Source of the DNA: Allantophomopsis cytisporea
Taxonomy: Eukaryota; Ascomycota; Leotiomycetes; Phacidiales; Phacidiaceae
NCBI GenBank assembly: GCA_024752435.1
Contig: CP103026.1
Span: 1,426,001-1,490,000 of the forward strand
Direction: 5' to 3'
Length of the DNA: 64,000 nucleotides
Shown here: piece by piece, positions 12,591-23,570 of the stretch
Layout: each line of letters opens with the position of its first letter
Position numbering within the stretch: position 1 is the first letter of the stretch
Notes under the pieces: model-generated
What the model was told of the DNA's origin: nothing
What the model saw: only the letters and a program-made list of their open reading frames with translations
Database searches by the model: none
Translations under genes and position numbers: made by a program

Positions 12591-13663
12591 ATGGCGATTC
12601 CACTTGAACAGGTCCTCCGTAGCAATGCCAACCTCAAGACATATGGCCCTGGTCTTGTAGGACTCTTTGGTATGTCCTGACTGGATTCAAAGCTACATGA
12701 CAAACCTCGACGACAGACTAATATTGTTTAGTTGGAGGCACAGCAGGAATTGGGGAGTCCACCCTCAAAGCCTTTGCCAAGCACACTGAATCTCCAAGAA
12801 TCTACCTCGTAGGCCGAAGTCAGACCTCAGCAGACAGCATCACAGAAGCCGTCAAAGACATAAATGCCTCTGCAAATGTTACGTTTCTGAAGACGGACTG
12901 TACATCCATCAAAGAAGTAGACCGTGCTTGCGCCGAAGTGAACCGTCTCGAGTCAACACATGGCGACCAAGGCAAATTGAATTTTCTAATGCTCACGCCC
13001 GGCGTCCTCAGCATGGCAGCCCGCACCGAGACAGCCGAGGGAATCGACCAAAAGATGGCCTTGAACTTTTACTCGCGGATGCGCTTCGTGACGCAACTAG
13101 CACCCTTACTCGCGAAAGCGTCGAGTGCAGGTCAGCCGTCAAGAGTCGTGACCGTGCTGGCGGCCGGTAGGGAGGGGAAGCTGTTCATGGACGATTTGGA
13201 CCTCAAAACGCATTACTCGCTGGCGCAGGCTTTGAACAGCTGCGCGAGTATGAACTCACTCGCCTTCGAGGAACTGGCCAAGCAGACGCCCGGCACCGCT
13301 TATGTGCATACGGATCCCGGGGCTGTCAATACGTCGTATACGAGGGAAATGCCAAAGTGGGCGCAGGTTGGAACAAATGCGTTACTTGCGGTTTTTGGGC
13401 CTCTGTTTATGACGGATTTCGTTGAGAGTGGCGAGCGGCATTTGTTTATGGGGATGGATGCAAGATTCAAGGCCAGAGCGGAGAAGGAGGGTGATGCTGT
13501 TGCTGTGGGGTCTGATGGTGTGAAGGGCAGTGGCGCATACTTAATGAAGTCAGCAGGTCAGCCTACAGGAACGAAGACTCTGAAGAAGCTGAGAGAGATG
13601 GGAGCTGGGAAGACGATCCTCGAGCATATGAAAGAGCTCCATGAGAAGGCTGCGAGTGCTTAG
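12591..13663 (+). CDS. Short-chain dehydrogenase/reductase (atypical, YxxxQ)
   Basis: Two exons: 12591-12669 and 12732-13663, 336 residues. The Rossmann nucleotide-binding motif is split by the intron and reads VGGTAGIGEST near residue 27. RIYLVGR follows at the end of beta-2, and LMLTPG stands where NNAG usually is. The active-site tyrosine of the family appears as HYSLAQAL at Y188, but the partner lysine four residues on is Gln (Q192). The C-terminal half (LAFEELAKQ.PGTAYVHTDPGAVNT) fits a fungal SDR subgroup often annotated as hypothetical oxidoreductases, in which the YxxxK motif is often degenerate. Substrate unknown; it may be a reductase with altered chemistry. It lies tail-to-tail with a second SDR gene 512 bp away. 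The start is the first ATG after a CACACCAAGC leader. Confidence 0.85.
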
Positions 13664-14175
13664 GGCCGAAATTGATATTCATTCCATGTCAATATCTCAG
13701 TCCAATTTTCAGCCGCAGTCATGATGTCTGTGCTTAATTTGCGGTTGCAAGCCTGCTTCTATTGGGATCTGGGTTTTTGTTATAGTAAATGATTTGATAT
13801 ATGGGGGTTTAATTCCTTCTTTGATTGTTTTGCCGATGGTGAAAGGGAAAGGGGAGGTAGTGGGGTTAGGCGTGGGATTTGGACTGGTCCCTTAAAAAGG
13901 ATAATATAATTTATGAGAATTTACAATCTGACTCTACAAAGGCTGTCCTAAGCCATGAAGTCAACATTTAGGCTTGCAGGTTTCCCATGCACACTTGTCC
14001 GTCACCCTCCATGTTTCGCATCATAGTGATTCAAAGATACAAATAGATTATACAGGGCGTCCAGCATATCAATCTACTTGAACAGTACGCAGAGTGCGGG
14101 TACAGTGCTGAAATAACCGAGGTAGTAATGATAAAATCTCATGCCGATTGAATACCCCAATTAAACATCGAGACC
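13664..14175. other. Intergenic region between two convergent SDR genes
   Basis: 512 bp holding the two facing 3' UTRs. No gene; low complexity is limited to G-rich stretches near 13840-13870. Confidence 0.6.
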
Positions 14176-15124
14176 TCAAAACTTCTCCACGAAAGGCCTC
14201 AAATCAATCTCTTGAGTGAAGGCCGACCGAGGCTGGGTATGAAGATACCAGTAAGAATCAGCAATCTATATAATTAGTATCGACAACGCAATTCCACAAA
14301 GGCAGACTTACCGCATCGGCACTCAAGAGGCCATCCTCAACGCCTCCATTAACATTTTTGCTCCATTCCTTCGATCTAGGAATATCGATAACCCCATCAA
14401 TGATAGCATGGGAAACATGAACACCCTGCGGGCCGAATTCTCTGGCCAAGCTCTGCCCCAGCGCCCTCATAGCGAACTTTCCACTTGCGAAACTAGCACA
14501 GTTGGCGGAGCCCTTAAGAGAGGCCGTGGCGCCAGTGAGGATCAAAGAAGGCGGGAACGGCGAAGTCTTGACACTCTGAAGCAACAAGGGAATGGTTTTC
14601 TGCGAGAAGATGAAAAGCCCACGTCTACTTTTCATCAGCAGCGCTCCAAATAAACTGAACAACATAACAATCCAACAATGTCGATAGATGCAATGATAAC
14701 TTACCCATTAGCCTCAAAGCCTGCCTCATACTCTTCTAGCGTAAGCTCCAAAAATGGCTTCCTAACAAATCTTCCTCCGACATTAAAGACAGCAGCTGCA
14801 AGTCCAGCCTGGCCGTATTCCTTCTTGATAGTAGCAAAAGCGTTGTCTACGCTCTTGGGATCTGCAACGTCGGTGGAGATACCTATGGCTTGGCCACCGG
14901 CCTTATTGATTTCCTCTACGATGGGCTCGAAATTATTCTCATTGCGGGCGAGAAGAACGACTGGGTAAGTCTTTGCAAACTTAAGAGCCGCAGCACGACC
15001 TGTTTACATATTTGGTGGTAAGTATCTTGCAGTATTCTTGGTGAGGGGTAGATTGTGGAGTGCGGGGAGACGTACCCGTGCCGGCTCCGACACCTGCAAT
15101 GATTGCGTAGAATTTGTTGGACAT
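14176..15124 (-). CDS. Short-chain dehydrogenase with Phe in place of catalytic Tyr
   Basis: Four exons: 15124-15076, 14999-14705, 14654-14312, 14265-14176; 258 residues, a typical SDR length. The start MSNKFYAIIAGVGAGTGRAAALKF carries the glycine-rich nucleotide loop, spanning the first intron. PVVLLARN follows, then AVFNVGG in the NNAG position. ILTGATASLKG is strand beta-5. The catalytic position reads FASGKFA: Phe170 replaces Tyr while Lys174 is kept. GVHVSHAIIDGVID matches a subgroup of SDRs known from bacteria and fungi with this same F-x3-K pattern, so the substitution is probably a family trait, not damage. Substrate unknown. The gene faces the other SDR. All phases are consistent (49, 295, 343 and 90 nt). 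Confidence 0.85.
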
Positions 15125-16034
15125 TTTGAATTCGAGATGGGATTTATGTTGTGTTAATCTGGCTATTGGTGAGGACATGTAAAAAATAGACTTGAGATGA
15201 GAAGAACTGTGAAAAGGAATTATATTCACTTTATATATCTACTGCAGTGCCTTCTGATTACAAACATAACATACATAAGGTACCTCAATGACGAGATATC
15301 GGGTGACGGTGTTGCCTTAGATTGCTGAGTGATCGCCTGAAGATTACTGAGCAGACAAGTCACAATCACGTGCCAAGAAGGAGGTGCCCAATATGTTGGA
15401 AACAATTTAATTTGAATTAAGATTTACTCTAGTCCAATACCGTAATGGAGGTTTGATACTTCATTTACTATGTAAAAGTTGCTTGGCCTGGCAACGCTTA
15501 ACAAGAACAGATGACGACATTGTTCGTCACGAAGCTCGCTGTATCGTACCTCATGGTGTTGGTCAAATAAAATACTACGTTAAATCTTGATTGTTTCTCA
15601 CCATCAAACTCTCTTTCTTCATTGACCAAAGTCTGGAGGACAGTCTGCAGGTGAGAGGTTTCTGATGCTTCCACCAGAAACGCCGATCTTTCTGCGCAAA
15701 TTCGTTTACCTCCAAAACCATAAGGAAAAGGGTTGACAAGGTGATAATATAGCGCTTGTACCAAAGTACGTGTACATGGAGTTTATTTCAGTGCATACCT
15801 AGATGTTAGTAGCAGGTCAGAGGTTCAGTATCACAGCATAATCGGGACAAGGGATCTTGCTTCGGGAAAAACTCCCATGGAGCACTTCAGTCCCCATCGT
15901 GCATACACGACAGGTTGTGAAGCGGCCATTGTTTGATTGACCTATCTCGAAAGTCTAGCAAGAAATTTTGTGCGAGATGCCGAGAAGCCAACCCAAACAC
16001 CAACCCATAAACCCAATTTCATTCAATAAACCGC
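15125..16034. other. Spacer between SDR promoter and rpl26 3' end
   Basis: 910 bp containing the promoter of the minus-strand SDR gene and the 3' UTR of rpl26. Short open frames only, none with recognisable motifs. Confidence 0.55.
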
Positions 16035-16601
16035 TTACTCAGCCTTCTTGGCCTTAAGCTTCTCCTTGATCTCACGTCCAGCCTTGATGCGCTCAAGGAT
16101 GTTCTCACGGTCCTTGTCGAGCTTGAGCTTGGAGATGACAACCTTAGATGGGTGGATGCCGAGTGGGACGGACTGTCCGGAGGACTTCTCGCGAACGACA
16201 CGCTCGACGTGAATGACGTACTTAAGACGGTAGACGGAAGTAACCTTTCCCTCACGTCCCTTGTTGGATCCACGGACAATGGTGACCTCGTCGTCCTTTC
16301 TGATTGGAATAGAGCGGACCTGTTGTTTATATGTTAGTTGCTGGTCGATTTAAGGTGTTCATTTCGCATTCGTAACGTACGTTGTACTTCTCACGGAGCT
16401 CCTTGGAGAGAGGTGCGCTCATGATAGTGCGGCGAACACTGGATGGAGCGGAGAAGTGTGCCTTGCGGGACTTGCTCCTGGAGGAGTGAAGGGCTGGAAA
16501 TTGAAGTCAGTAACATTTCGATGGACAGTCGGGACATATCGAATTCGTGGTTGCGAATGATATCGTACTGCGAATAACATACAGGAGTTGATCTTGGTCA
16601 T
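16035..16601 (-). CDS. rpl26: 60S ribosomal protein L26 (uL24)
   Basis: Three exons: 16601-16583, 16493-16381, 16319-16035; 138 residues. It is an rRNA-binding protein of the large cytosolic subunit near the tunnel exit. The family pattern is clear: SRSKSRKAHFSAPSSVRR, MSAPLSKELREKYN, the KOW motif in DDEVTIVRGSNKGREGKV, then YRLKYVIHVERV and LGIHPSKVVISKLKLDKDR. The length suits a eukaryotic L26. The first exon encodes only six codons plus one base (MTKINS), as often seen in fungal ribosomal protein genes. Codon use is strongly biased, as expected for high expression. A perfect TTAGGGTT telobox lies 123 bp upstream of the ATG. Confidence 0.96.
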
Positions 16602-16723
16602 CTTGGCGGTTGGAGAATGACTTGTCGGTGGATTTGTCGTTGGTCGTCGCTGGAGATGGAAGTTCGCGAGAAGTCAGAGAATTGAGAAATCCAGTGTGGG
16701 ACTCGTGCTTGGCGCGAAAAATC

Positions 16724-16731
16724 TTAGGGTT
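16724..16731. promoter_or_regulatory. Telobox (AACCCTAA/TTAGGGTT) upstream of rpl26
   Basis: TTAGGGTT on the plus strand is AACCCTAA in the direction of rpl26, at -123 from its ATG. This matches the Tbf1 recognition motif reported from promoters of ribosomal protein genes in several fungi. The position is typical for a proximal activator site. Binding is inferred, not shown. Confidence 0.5.
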
Positions 16732-17039
16732 AAGCAACCTCAGGCCGCACAGTGAGAAATCTCACGTGACCCATGATCAGACTCGACAATCTCGTATTGA
16801 TATCTAAGGCATCCACAAATGTCACACTGCTTGTTTTCTTAGTACTACATATATGAAAGTCGCTTGTTGGCGATTAAACCCTCTTCATTAACTATGTACG
16901 ACCAATATTTTTGAAGCACAATACACTTGTGTGCATTTGCTATATGCGCAGCACAAAACTTCCCCACAATTTGCATCTTCTTAACTTATTTTCTCTCTCA
17001 AAACGTCAGGAAGAACAAGGTAGGCAAGCCATTGGCTCA

Positions 17040-18405
17040 TCGCCATACAGGTAGGTTTAGGCTTCTTTATCCTGATTTTGTCTACGAAGAAGATACGATA
17101 CGGCTAAATGTATTTGTATGATTTTGCCATCTCGACAACTCGTCCAAAGCCTGGAGCAGAAGTCCTGCCGTACATGTAGGTGTTCGAGAAGGAGTCTCAG
17201 TTGTTTATTTCGTGTATCTTCTTTCTTATAAGGCTGCTTTCCTTATGCGTCTACGTCCTTGCTTCTAGCTCAAGCCCTTCTTCTGACGGCATTACACCTG
17301 TTTGTGTCATTGGTCTATTGTACGAACTGATGTGCAACTTCCACTACAAGAAAACGGTCCGGTGAAGTTGGCTGGGCTACACATAGTCGCTTCCAGGAAG
17401 GTTTCACGATATTCGGCCCAGCGAACTCAAGTGATCAAGAGGCTTTTGTGTCAACTTAACTTGCAACAGTAGCGAAGGAGATACCTTCATCCGCCTACAA
17501 GCTCTTAAGGCTGAGGCTTGTCAAATTCACGATGTAGTACTGGCTAAAGGTAATTTTTCCTCATATTTGTACAACGAGTGGGGTAGAATAGACTGGCTGG
17601 ACTACTTCAATGACACTTCATATAAGCAGGATGCATAAGATAGCGGAGTAGCAACTCCCGCATGTCAAAACAAACTGTCTTCTTCGAGACTGAATGTGGG
17701 AAGTAAAAATCATGTTACTCTGACGTTGAAGGATGTACTTAAAGATGTCAAAGCTTTTGGTCTCATGGTCGCCCTGCAGCCCTTCGTCTTGAGGGCTGCC
17801 GCTGTCACTGGTAGGGCTGATGAGCGCATTTCCACGAATTACAACAAGGGTTGAGCAATATCCAGAATCCCATCAGGCCAGCCTGGTTACGATTGATGTT
17901 AAATAAATCGAATTTTCTTCCGTTATGGGAATCTGTCATAGGCTTCTATTTCTTGCTAACCCAGACTTCAAACGCTTTGTATTTAGTCGATGACTTCTTC
18001 TCTGGTCGTAAGGGCTATCATCCAACTAGCACAAATATGATTTTTTCGACTTCTGACGATCTTAATATCACATATCGAATATCAAAAACAATGCCTCACG
18101 TGGTTTCTGTTATGGCTGAACATCAGTAAAGCAGCAGCAGAACTCAAACCTGCCCCTCCACGCTGCTTTAACAAAAGTCTCTCGGCATAATAATATTCCC
18201 ACCCGCAGATTATCACCCCACATATCATAGCATCGACGTCAGCCACCAAGCATCAACATTGGGTCTCCTAGGCTTCGAATTCAATAGCAAGGATTTGCAC
18301 TCACAAGACCTGCGCTCACCCGAAGTCTTCGCCCGTGGAGTTAGGGTAGATGGTCTCAAGCCATTCCACAAACAAAGTATCGGATCAATGGTACTCAATC
18401 TTTAG
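17040..18405 (+). pseudogene. Coding-like remnant, unidentified, broken by stops and frame changes
   Basis: Several stretches read like protein, but no single gene can be assembled. Around 17360-17450 a frame gives GEVGWATHSRFQEGFTIFG. From about 17448 the sequence reads through CNSSEGDTFIRLQALKAEA and NEWGRIDWLDYFNDTSY, and with one in-frame TAA on to LTLKDVLKDVKAFGLM at about 17740. A separate segment at 17905-18129 contains NITYRISKTMPHVV. A frame without ATG at 18172-18405 contains DYHPTYHSIDVSHQ and LRSPEVFARGVRVDGLKPF. The pieces lie in order on the plus strand and could be exons of a decayed gene. I cannot name a family. It might also be chance, or a gene whose introns I fail to see. 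Confidence 0.3.
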
Positions 18406-19350
18406 ATCGTAAGTTAGTTGAGACAGAAAGTATGAAGCATCCCCGCACCCCGCCCTTGTCAACCTTATTCTGCAACTTGAGGATCCCAGCCCCATTTGCA
18501 GTTGAGTTCCCCCGCAAAAACACGTCTGCATATGGCAAGGTTTACTGCGGATTGAAGAGATTCCTCAGATCTTGAAAGCTATTTTGAGCTTTCATTGGAC
18601 CGCAAAAGGTCGAACATAGTCATTGTGGATCTTCAAAGATAACTAGACATCCTAGCTGTAATATGGCATGATTTTCAGGGATAGCTATCAACAATGTCAC
18701 TTTGCTCAGCCCTCTAGCACGGAATCCCTAGGATAAGATGGATGAGAGGATGCGTGGACCCTGTTCTGCCTTGACGTATGTTGTTCTCATCGGGGCGGGG
18801 AATGAGGACAACTTTGCATACACCTGCGTATGTACGTACTCATGGATGTGTATGCTCCATAAGAATTTATTCATTGGTATCTATGAGGAAAGTAAGTCGA
18901 GCAATACCCCAAGACATTTTTGATTCCAAAAGTATTATGCGCAGTTCGAACAACTGGCCTACATATCCTTATAGCCGGCATAGACTTTAATGGTGGGGTT
19001 CCGGATCCAGCCACGAAAAACAGCTGTTTCTGAAGAGCTTCCAACATTTCTTGAAGCTCACCACCAAGCGTGCACATGACTGCGGCAAATTCCAAGCTTC
19101 AAGGATACTTTTCGTTCTATTGAAGCGATCCATACTGGTGTACTATGTAAGGGATCTAATACGGTCGGGCACTTTTCAAAAATATTATTGTGGATTCATA
19201 ACAATTGGGCCGCTGAGCCGGAATGAAGACAGCCAATCTGATGCTCACGGCATACCGGATTACTGGCATGAGGAGGTGGACTTCTGAGTCTGCAGATTCA
19301 TTCTAGACCGTGTATTTGCGTGAGAAGTACCTCATGTAGGAATGAGCAAG

Positions 19351-19356
19351 GTGGGG
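19351..19356 (+). promoter_or_regulatory. CreA-like motif upstream of alcohol dehydrogenase
   Basis: GTGGGG matches SYGGRG, 212 bp before the start codon. Weak as a single site. Confidence 0.3.
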
Positions 19357-19567
19357 TAAAGAAGAGCAGCTATGATCTCGATTGAAGCTTGAGTATCCAT
19401 ATAAGTCGAGCATATCACCACGATCAAGTACTCTTCTTTTCTTCATACTCATTCAACAAGCTCCTAATACAAATACAAACACAAACACAAACAACAAATC
19501 CGCTGGATCATCTATTATTTAACTTACACAAAGACTTTTGCAATCCAATAGAAAAAGTCGATTCACA

Positions 19568-20677
19568 ATGGCCCCACAAATCCCAGAGAAGCAATGGGCA
19601 CAGGTCATCGAGAAGACCGGAGGACCAGTCGAGTATAAGCAGATTCCAGTCCAGAAGCCAGGACCCGACGAGGTGCTCGTCAACATCAAGTTCTCCGGTG
19701 TCTGCCACACTGATTTGCATGCCGTCAATGGTGACTGGCCACTCGACACCAAGCTTCCACTCGTCGGCGGTCACGAAGGTGCTGGAACCGTCGTGTCTCG
19801 TGGATCATTGGTACATGATGTTGAAATCGGCGAAAACGTTGGTGTAAAGGTAAATCATGCACTCCAACAGAATCTGAATCCAAACTGATATTTGATACAG
19901 TGGATCAACGGATCCTGTCTCTCCTGTTCCTTCTGTCAACAAGCCGACGAACCCCTTTGTTCCAAGGCCTTGCTCTCCGGCTACACCGTCGACGGTACAT
20001 TCCAACAATACTGCATCGCAAAAGCTGCACACGTCGCCCGTCTACCAAAGGACGTCGATATGGCCAAGGTCGCTCCAGTCCTCTGCGCTGGTATCACCGT
20101 ATATAAGGGCCTCAAGGAGTCAGGCGTGAAGCCTGGCCAGACAGTCGCCATCGTCGGAGCTGGAGGTGGACTTGGATCATTGGCATGCCAGTACGCCAAG
20201 GCAATGGGCTGCGATATCATCGCCATTGACGGTGGCGCCGAGAAGAAGAAGATGACGGCTGACCTCGGAGCCCGTGCCTACGTCGACTTCATGTCATCCA
20301 AGAACCTCGTTGGCGATGTCAAGGCCGCGACTGCTGATGGCCTCGGCCCACACGCCGTCATCCTCGTTGCTGTCAATGAGAAGCCATTCCAGCAGGCTGC
20401 CGAGTACGTCCGTCCTCGTGGAACCGTCGTCGCTATCGGTCTTCCAGCCGGTGCTTACCTTAAGGCTCCTGTCTTCGAGTCAGTTATCAAGATGATCACC
20501 ATCAAGGGCTCCTACGTCGGCAACCGAAAGGATACTGCTGAGGCTCTTGAGTTCTTCAACAGAGGCCTCATCAACTCACCATTCAAGGTCGTCGGCCTCA
20601 GTGAGCTGCAAAAGGTCTATGATTTGATGCATGAGAACAAGATTGCGGGCCGTTACGTCGTTGATACCTCCAAGTAA
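19568..20677 (+). CDS. adh1: Zinc-dependent alcohol dehydrogenase, class Adh1
   Basis: Two exons, 19568-19849 and 19901-20677, 352 residues, the usual length of tetrameric fungal alcohol dehydrogenases. It interconverts ethanol and acetaldehyde with NAD+, in the cytosol (no presequence). Catalytic zinc ligands: Cys46 in GVCHTDLH and His69 in GGHEGAG. The structural zinc site shows four cysteines, C100, C103, C106 and C114, in CLSCSFCQQADEPLC. The NAD-binding loop is GAGGGLGS. The C-terminus RNDTAEALEFF-like segment and IAGRYVVD are typical. The intron falls at the conserved VGVK|WINGS junction. The reading frame is rich in -C-ending codons (high expression). The gene lies 8 kb from the aldehyde dehydrogenase on the same strand, so ethanol to acetate could be encoded locally. 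Confidence 0.95.
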
Positions 20678-22060
20678 GCTGGCGCTTGAAATGGTAATGA
20701 TGGTTTGATGAGGCGATGAGATAGTGGCTTTGTGCCGGGAGTTGATGGGTGGTGTTTGGGATTGAGTTGAACTCGACTGGAAGGCCTTTGACTCTTTGTA
20801 TATAATACAATCAATACAACCGTATCACAAACATGTCGGATTGTCTCTTTGATATGCAAAGGAACGTGATCTGTTCATTGCGCATGACAAGTTTCTACCC
20901 ATAAGTAGATACTATCAGTATACGACCCATCATACTTTTCTTCTCCACGTGTATAGCATTAGTGTGTTCCTTCAAGTTCATACCCATCAATAATCTCCAT
21001 CTCCAACACACAAGTAGAAAGTCGTTCGATCACTTCAAGGTAGGCACTGACATTAGGAATGACACTTAAATTGTCTTATTTTGATACTATTTATCATGAC
21101 TTCATAAAAATCGGTATGGACCCGGCCGAACAACTCCACTAACCAGCACTCTGCACGCGCCAAAGCAGAACCTAGCCAGGCGGCACGAACCACCAAAACG
21201 GAAAATGAAAAAAGAAACGCCAATCCCAAATCCCGAATTTCAAATCCTTCAACATTCCGATTCCCATAACGCCTTCTCCCAAACTCCAAATCCTTACATT
21301 TCGTTTCGTTCGTTCGTGGCTCATTGTATTGGGTAAGGGCTCAAGCAGGTAAGGTATGCACTTATCATGGTGATAGTGGTGACCATTTCCACTCCACCAT
21401 CACCACGTAGAATACGAGCCGACCAAGACACGGACAAAGGCGGCAAAGATGGAAAAAGCGATCCACAACATAAGCCGCCGTGGGCACGATACTGTTCGCC
21501 ATTGCATCGCCACAAATGCGATGAGAATAATACGCCGATGCAATCCGATCAGCATCGAGTCCGCCCAGCCTCAATTCCTCGCAGCTCGTGTCCCCATGCG
21601 AAATCCCGCAGAGAGTCTCGGGTACAAGCACTGCACGCACAGCGATGCGCAGCGAATGCACGACAGACAAACAGACCCCCCTCTTCCGCGTATTCCGCAA
21701 CACTCTGCCCAGCCACACTTGCAACCCCGGGCACACAAATCCCTCTGTATCTCAGCACCGCCCACCACCCCTTCAGGACCCGTGAATCGTACTCGTAAAT
21801 TGTCATCGCGTGAGCGTGATGTCTCTTTTTTTTTTCTTCTCTTTCGGACTGCTGAGCGTGCGCTCGCGCTCATGCTCATGCCCAGATCTCCACGTCGCCG
21901 AACATGCCGAATTGGAATTCTTCGGCCACGCGAATCCATTTTGCGAGGTCGCGCGTTAGTCGGGCTTCGGCGGTGACGCTGAGGACGCAGGAGAGGAAGG
22001 TGAGCATCTTTGGGGTCCGGAATAGGAAATTCGGATGGTGTTGTTTTCTTCGGTCGGTAA

Positions 22061-22098
22061 GGTAGGTAGGTAGGTAGGTAGGCGGGCAGGCAGGTAGG
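22061..22098. repeat. (GGTA)n / GGCA microsatellite
   Basis: Tandem GGTAG units continuing as GGCGGGCAGGCA. A simple sequence repeat in non-coding DNA. Confidence 0.9.
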
Positions 22099-22624
22099 TG
22101 AACAAATAAACAGGTAGGTGGATGAATCGGGGATTTGGTTGGGTTTGTTTTTATTCGGGTTTGTGGGGCAGGAGTATTTATTGTAAAGATTAGACTGTTA
22201 TTTCTTATGACGATGATGAGGATGTTGGAAATGACTTTGAAGACAGTTGAGAACTCGTGAAGGTTTTGGGGGTGCTTCACGCTTTAAGAGATATCGAGTC
22301 GAGTCGAGTCATATGGCTTTGCGTGATCGAGCTCAGCACTGTTGATGTCAGGCCCAGACTCTCAATACATTATTACTCTTCTACTATTGTGATGATGCCA
22401 TCCCATTGAAAGATTGAGCTCTGCTGTTTGGGTGGGGCCTGTGTGGTGTTCCGTGTGGTGTTCCGTGTGGTGGGCACGCTCCAATTTGCTTAGATCACGC
22501 AAGTAGCACGCAAGACTAACCTCAGGACGACAGAAGATGGGATTTTGAGTTACGGCGGGGTGGAGTCTTGCAACAAGGGTCAGTGGGTCAGAGCATGAGT
22601 TGAAGAGGTGGAAGGTGAGTGGCA

Positions 22625-22676
22625 GTGAGAGAGAGGGAGAGAGAGGGAGAGAGAGGGAGAGAGAGAGAGAGAGAGT
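22625..22676. repeat. (GA)n / GAGAGGGA microsatellite
   Basis: About 50 bp of GA repeats, partly in an eight-base GAGAGGGA unit, ending in a pure (GA) run. A purine-only strand that could adopt triplex-like structure; no gene overlaps it. Confidence 0.9.
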
Positions 22677-22915
22677 CACGGGTCGGGAGTGGATAAGGTG
22701 TGTGGATAAGGTAAGCACTAGGTACTTAAGTGACTACAGGTATATGTACATACCTTACCTATCTATATGTATGTATGTATGTACCTATGCAAGGGACTTA
22801 GTCGTTAGCACTTCTGCTCCACCTTACCTACTGCGTACACATGAAATACATACATAGGTAGTACTTATCGGAGAACTGGTAAGGGTCTCGTGATGAGTCA
22901 AAGGAAATGCTGGCG

Positions 22916-22945
22916 GGCTGGCTGGCTGGCTGGCTGGCTGGCTGG
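22916..22945. repeat. (GGCT)n microsatellite
   Basis: Seven or so GGCT units in non-coding sequence. Confidence 0.9.
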
Positions 22946-23080
22946 ATGGTGGGGCTCTTAACTATAGATGGCCGTGTGTTTTTTTCTCTTTTTTTTTCTT
23001 CATCGCTTGAAATGTCTTGTGCATGGTGTTGGAGTTGGTGGCTTCTTGTGTTGTTCACGATATATCCATTTTTAATTTCA

Positions 23081-23205
23081 GAAAGGAAAGAAAAAGACAG
23101 AAAGAAAAAGAAGAAAAAAAAAAAAAAAGGAATCTGTAAAGAAGAGCAGAGGATTACAAAGAGAGAAAAAAAAGAAAGAAAGAAAGAAAGAAAAAAAAAT
23201 AGGTA
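23081..23205. repeat. A/G-only tract with (GAAA)n and poly(A)
   Basis: Over 120 bp almost without pyrimidines, including a run of 15 A near 23115-23128 and GAAA repeats near 23174-23190. Confidence 0.85.
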
Positions 23206-23550
23206 TGGTGGTATGGTGGTACGCTTGGTTTATCTCACGACAATCAATCGCACCATACGTGAGGGACTTGTGAACCGATCGGAGCATCTTGTCTACACTC
23301 ACTTCCCGAATAGACGCCCAACTGCCCAACTGCCCAACTGCCGTCCTCCGTGCAAAACCCGCCTTGACGTTATGACAGAAACATCACACACAACAACACG
23401 TTCGTGATGTCTCGAGACTTGGACTTCGACTTATCTTCTGATACATCGCCCCGTCACAGATATCCCCACCCATATCTGTGCACCATTTTCTGTCACACCG
23501 CCGCCAGCTCCAACATCAATGCGAAGAATATGATCGAGTGAGAAGAGATT

Positions 23551-23570
23551 GAGTGAGTGAGTGAGTGAGT
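23551..23570. repeat. (GAGT)5 microsatellite
   Basis: Five GAGT units. A similar (GTGA)n tract sits at 26931-26953 downstream of the aquaporin gene. Confidence 0.9.

Larger units (their letters stand above)
16732..19567. other. Spacer between rpl26 and alcohol dehydrogenase
   Basis: About 2.8 kb holding the rpl26 promoter, the alcohol dehydrogenase promoter and, between them, a coding-like but broken stretch (listed separately). TGCGG/CCGCA half-sites occur at 18512, 18546, 18600 and 19081; in Aspergillus such motifs bind the ethanol regulator AlcR. An ATATAAG box lies near 19398. Confidence 0.5.

Noticed and set aside
21365..21976. Several overlapping long frames on both strands in a GC-rich block
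   Set aside because: Open frames in many phases at once are expected from GC-rich, stop-poor sequence; none shows domain features.
22616..22676. Regular GAGAGGGA units resembling a repeat-spacer array
   Set aside because: Simple microsatellite with no unique spacers; CRISPR arrays are not expected in a eukaryotic nuclear genome.
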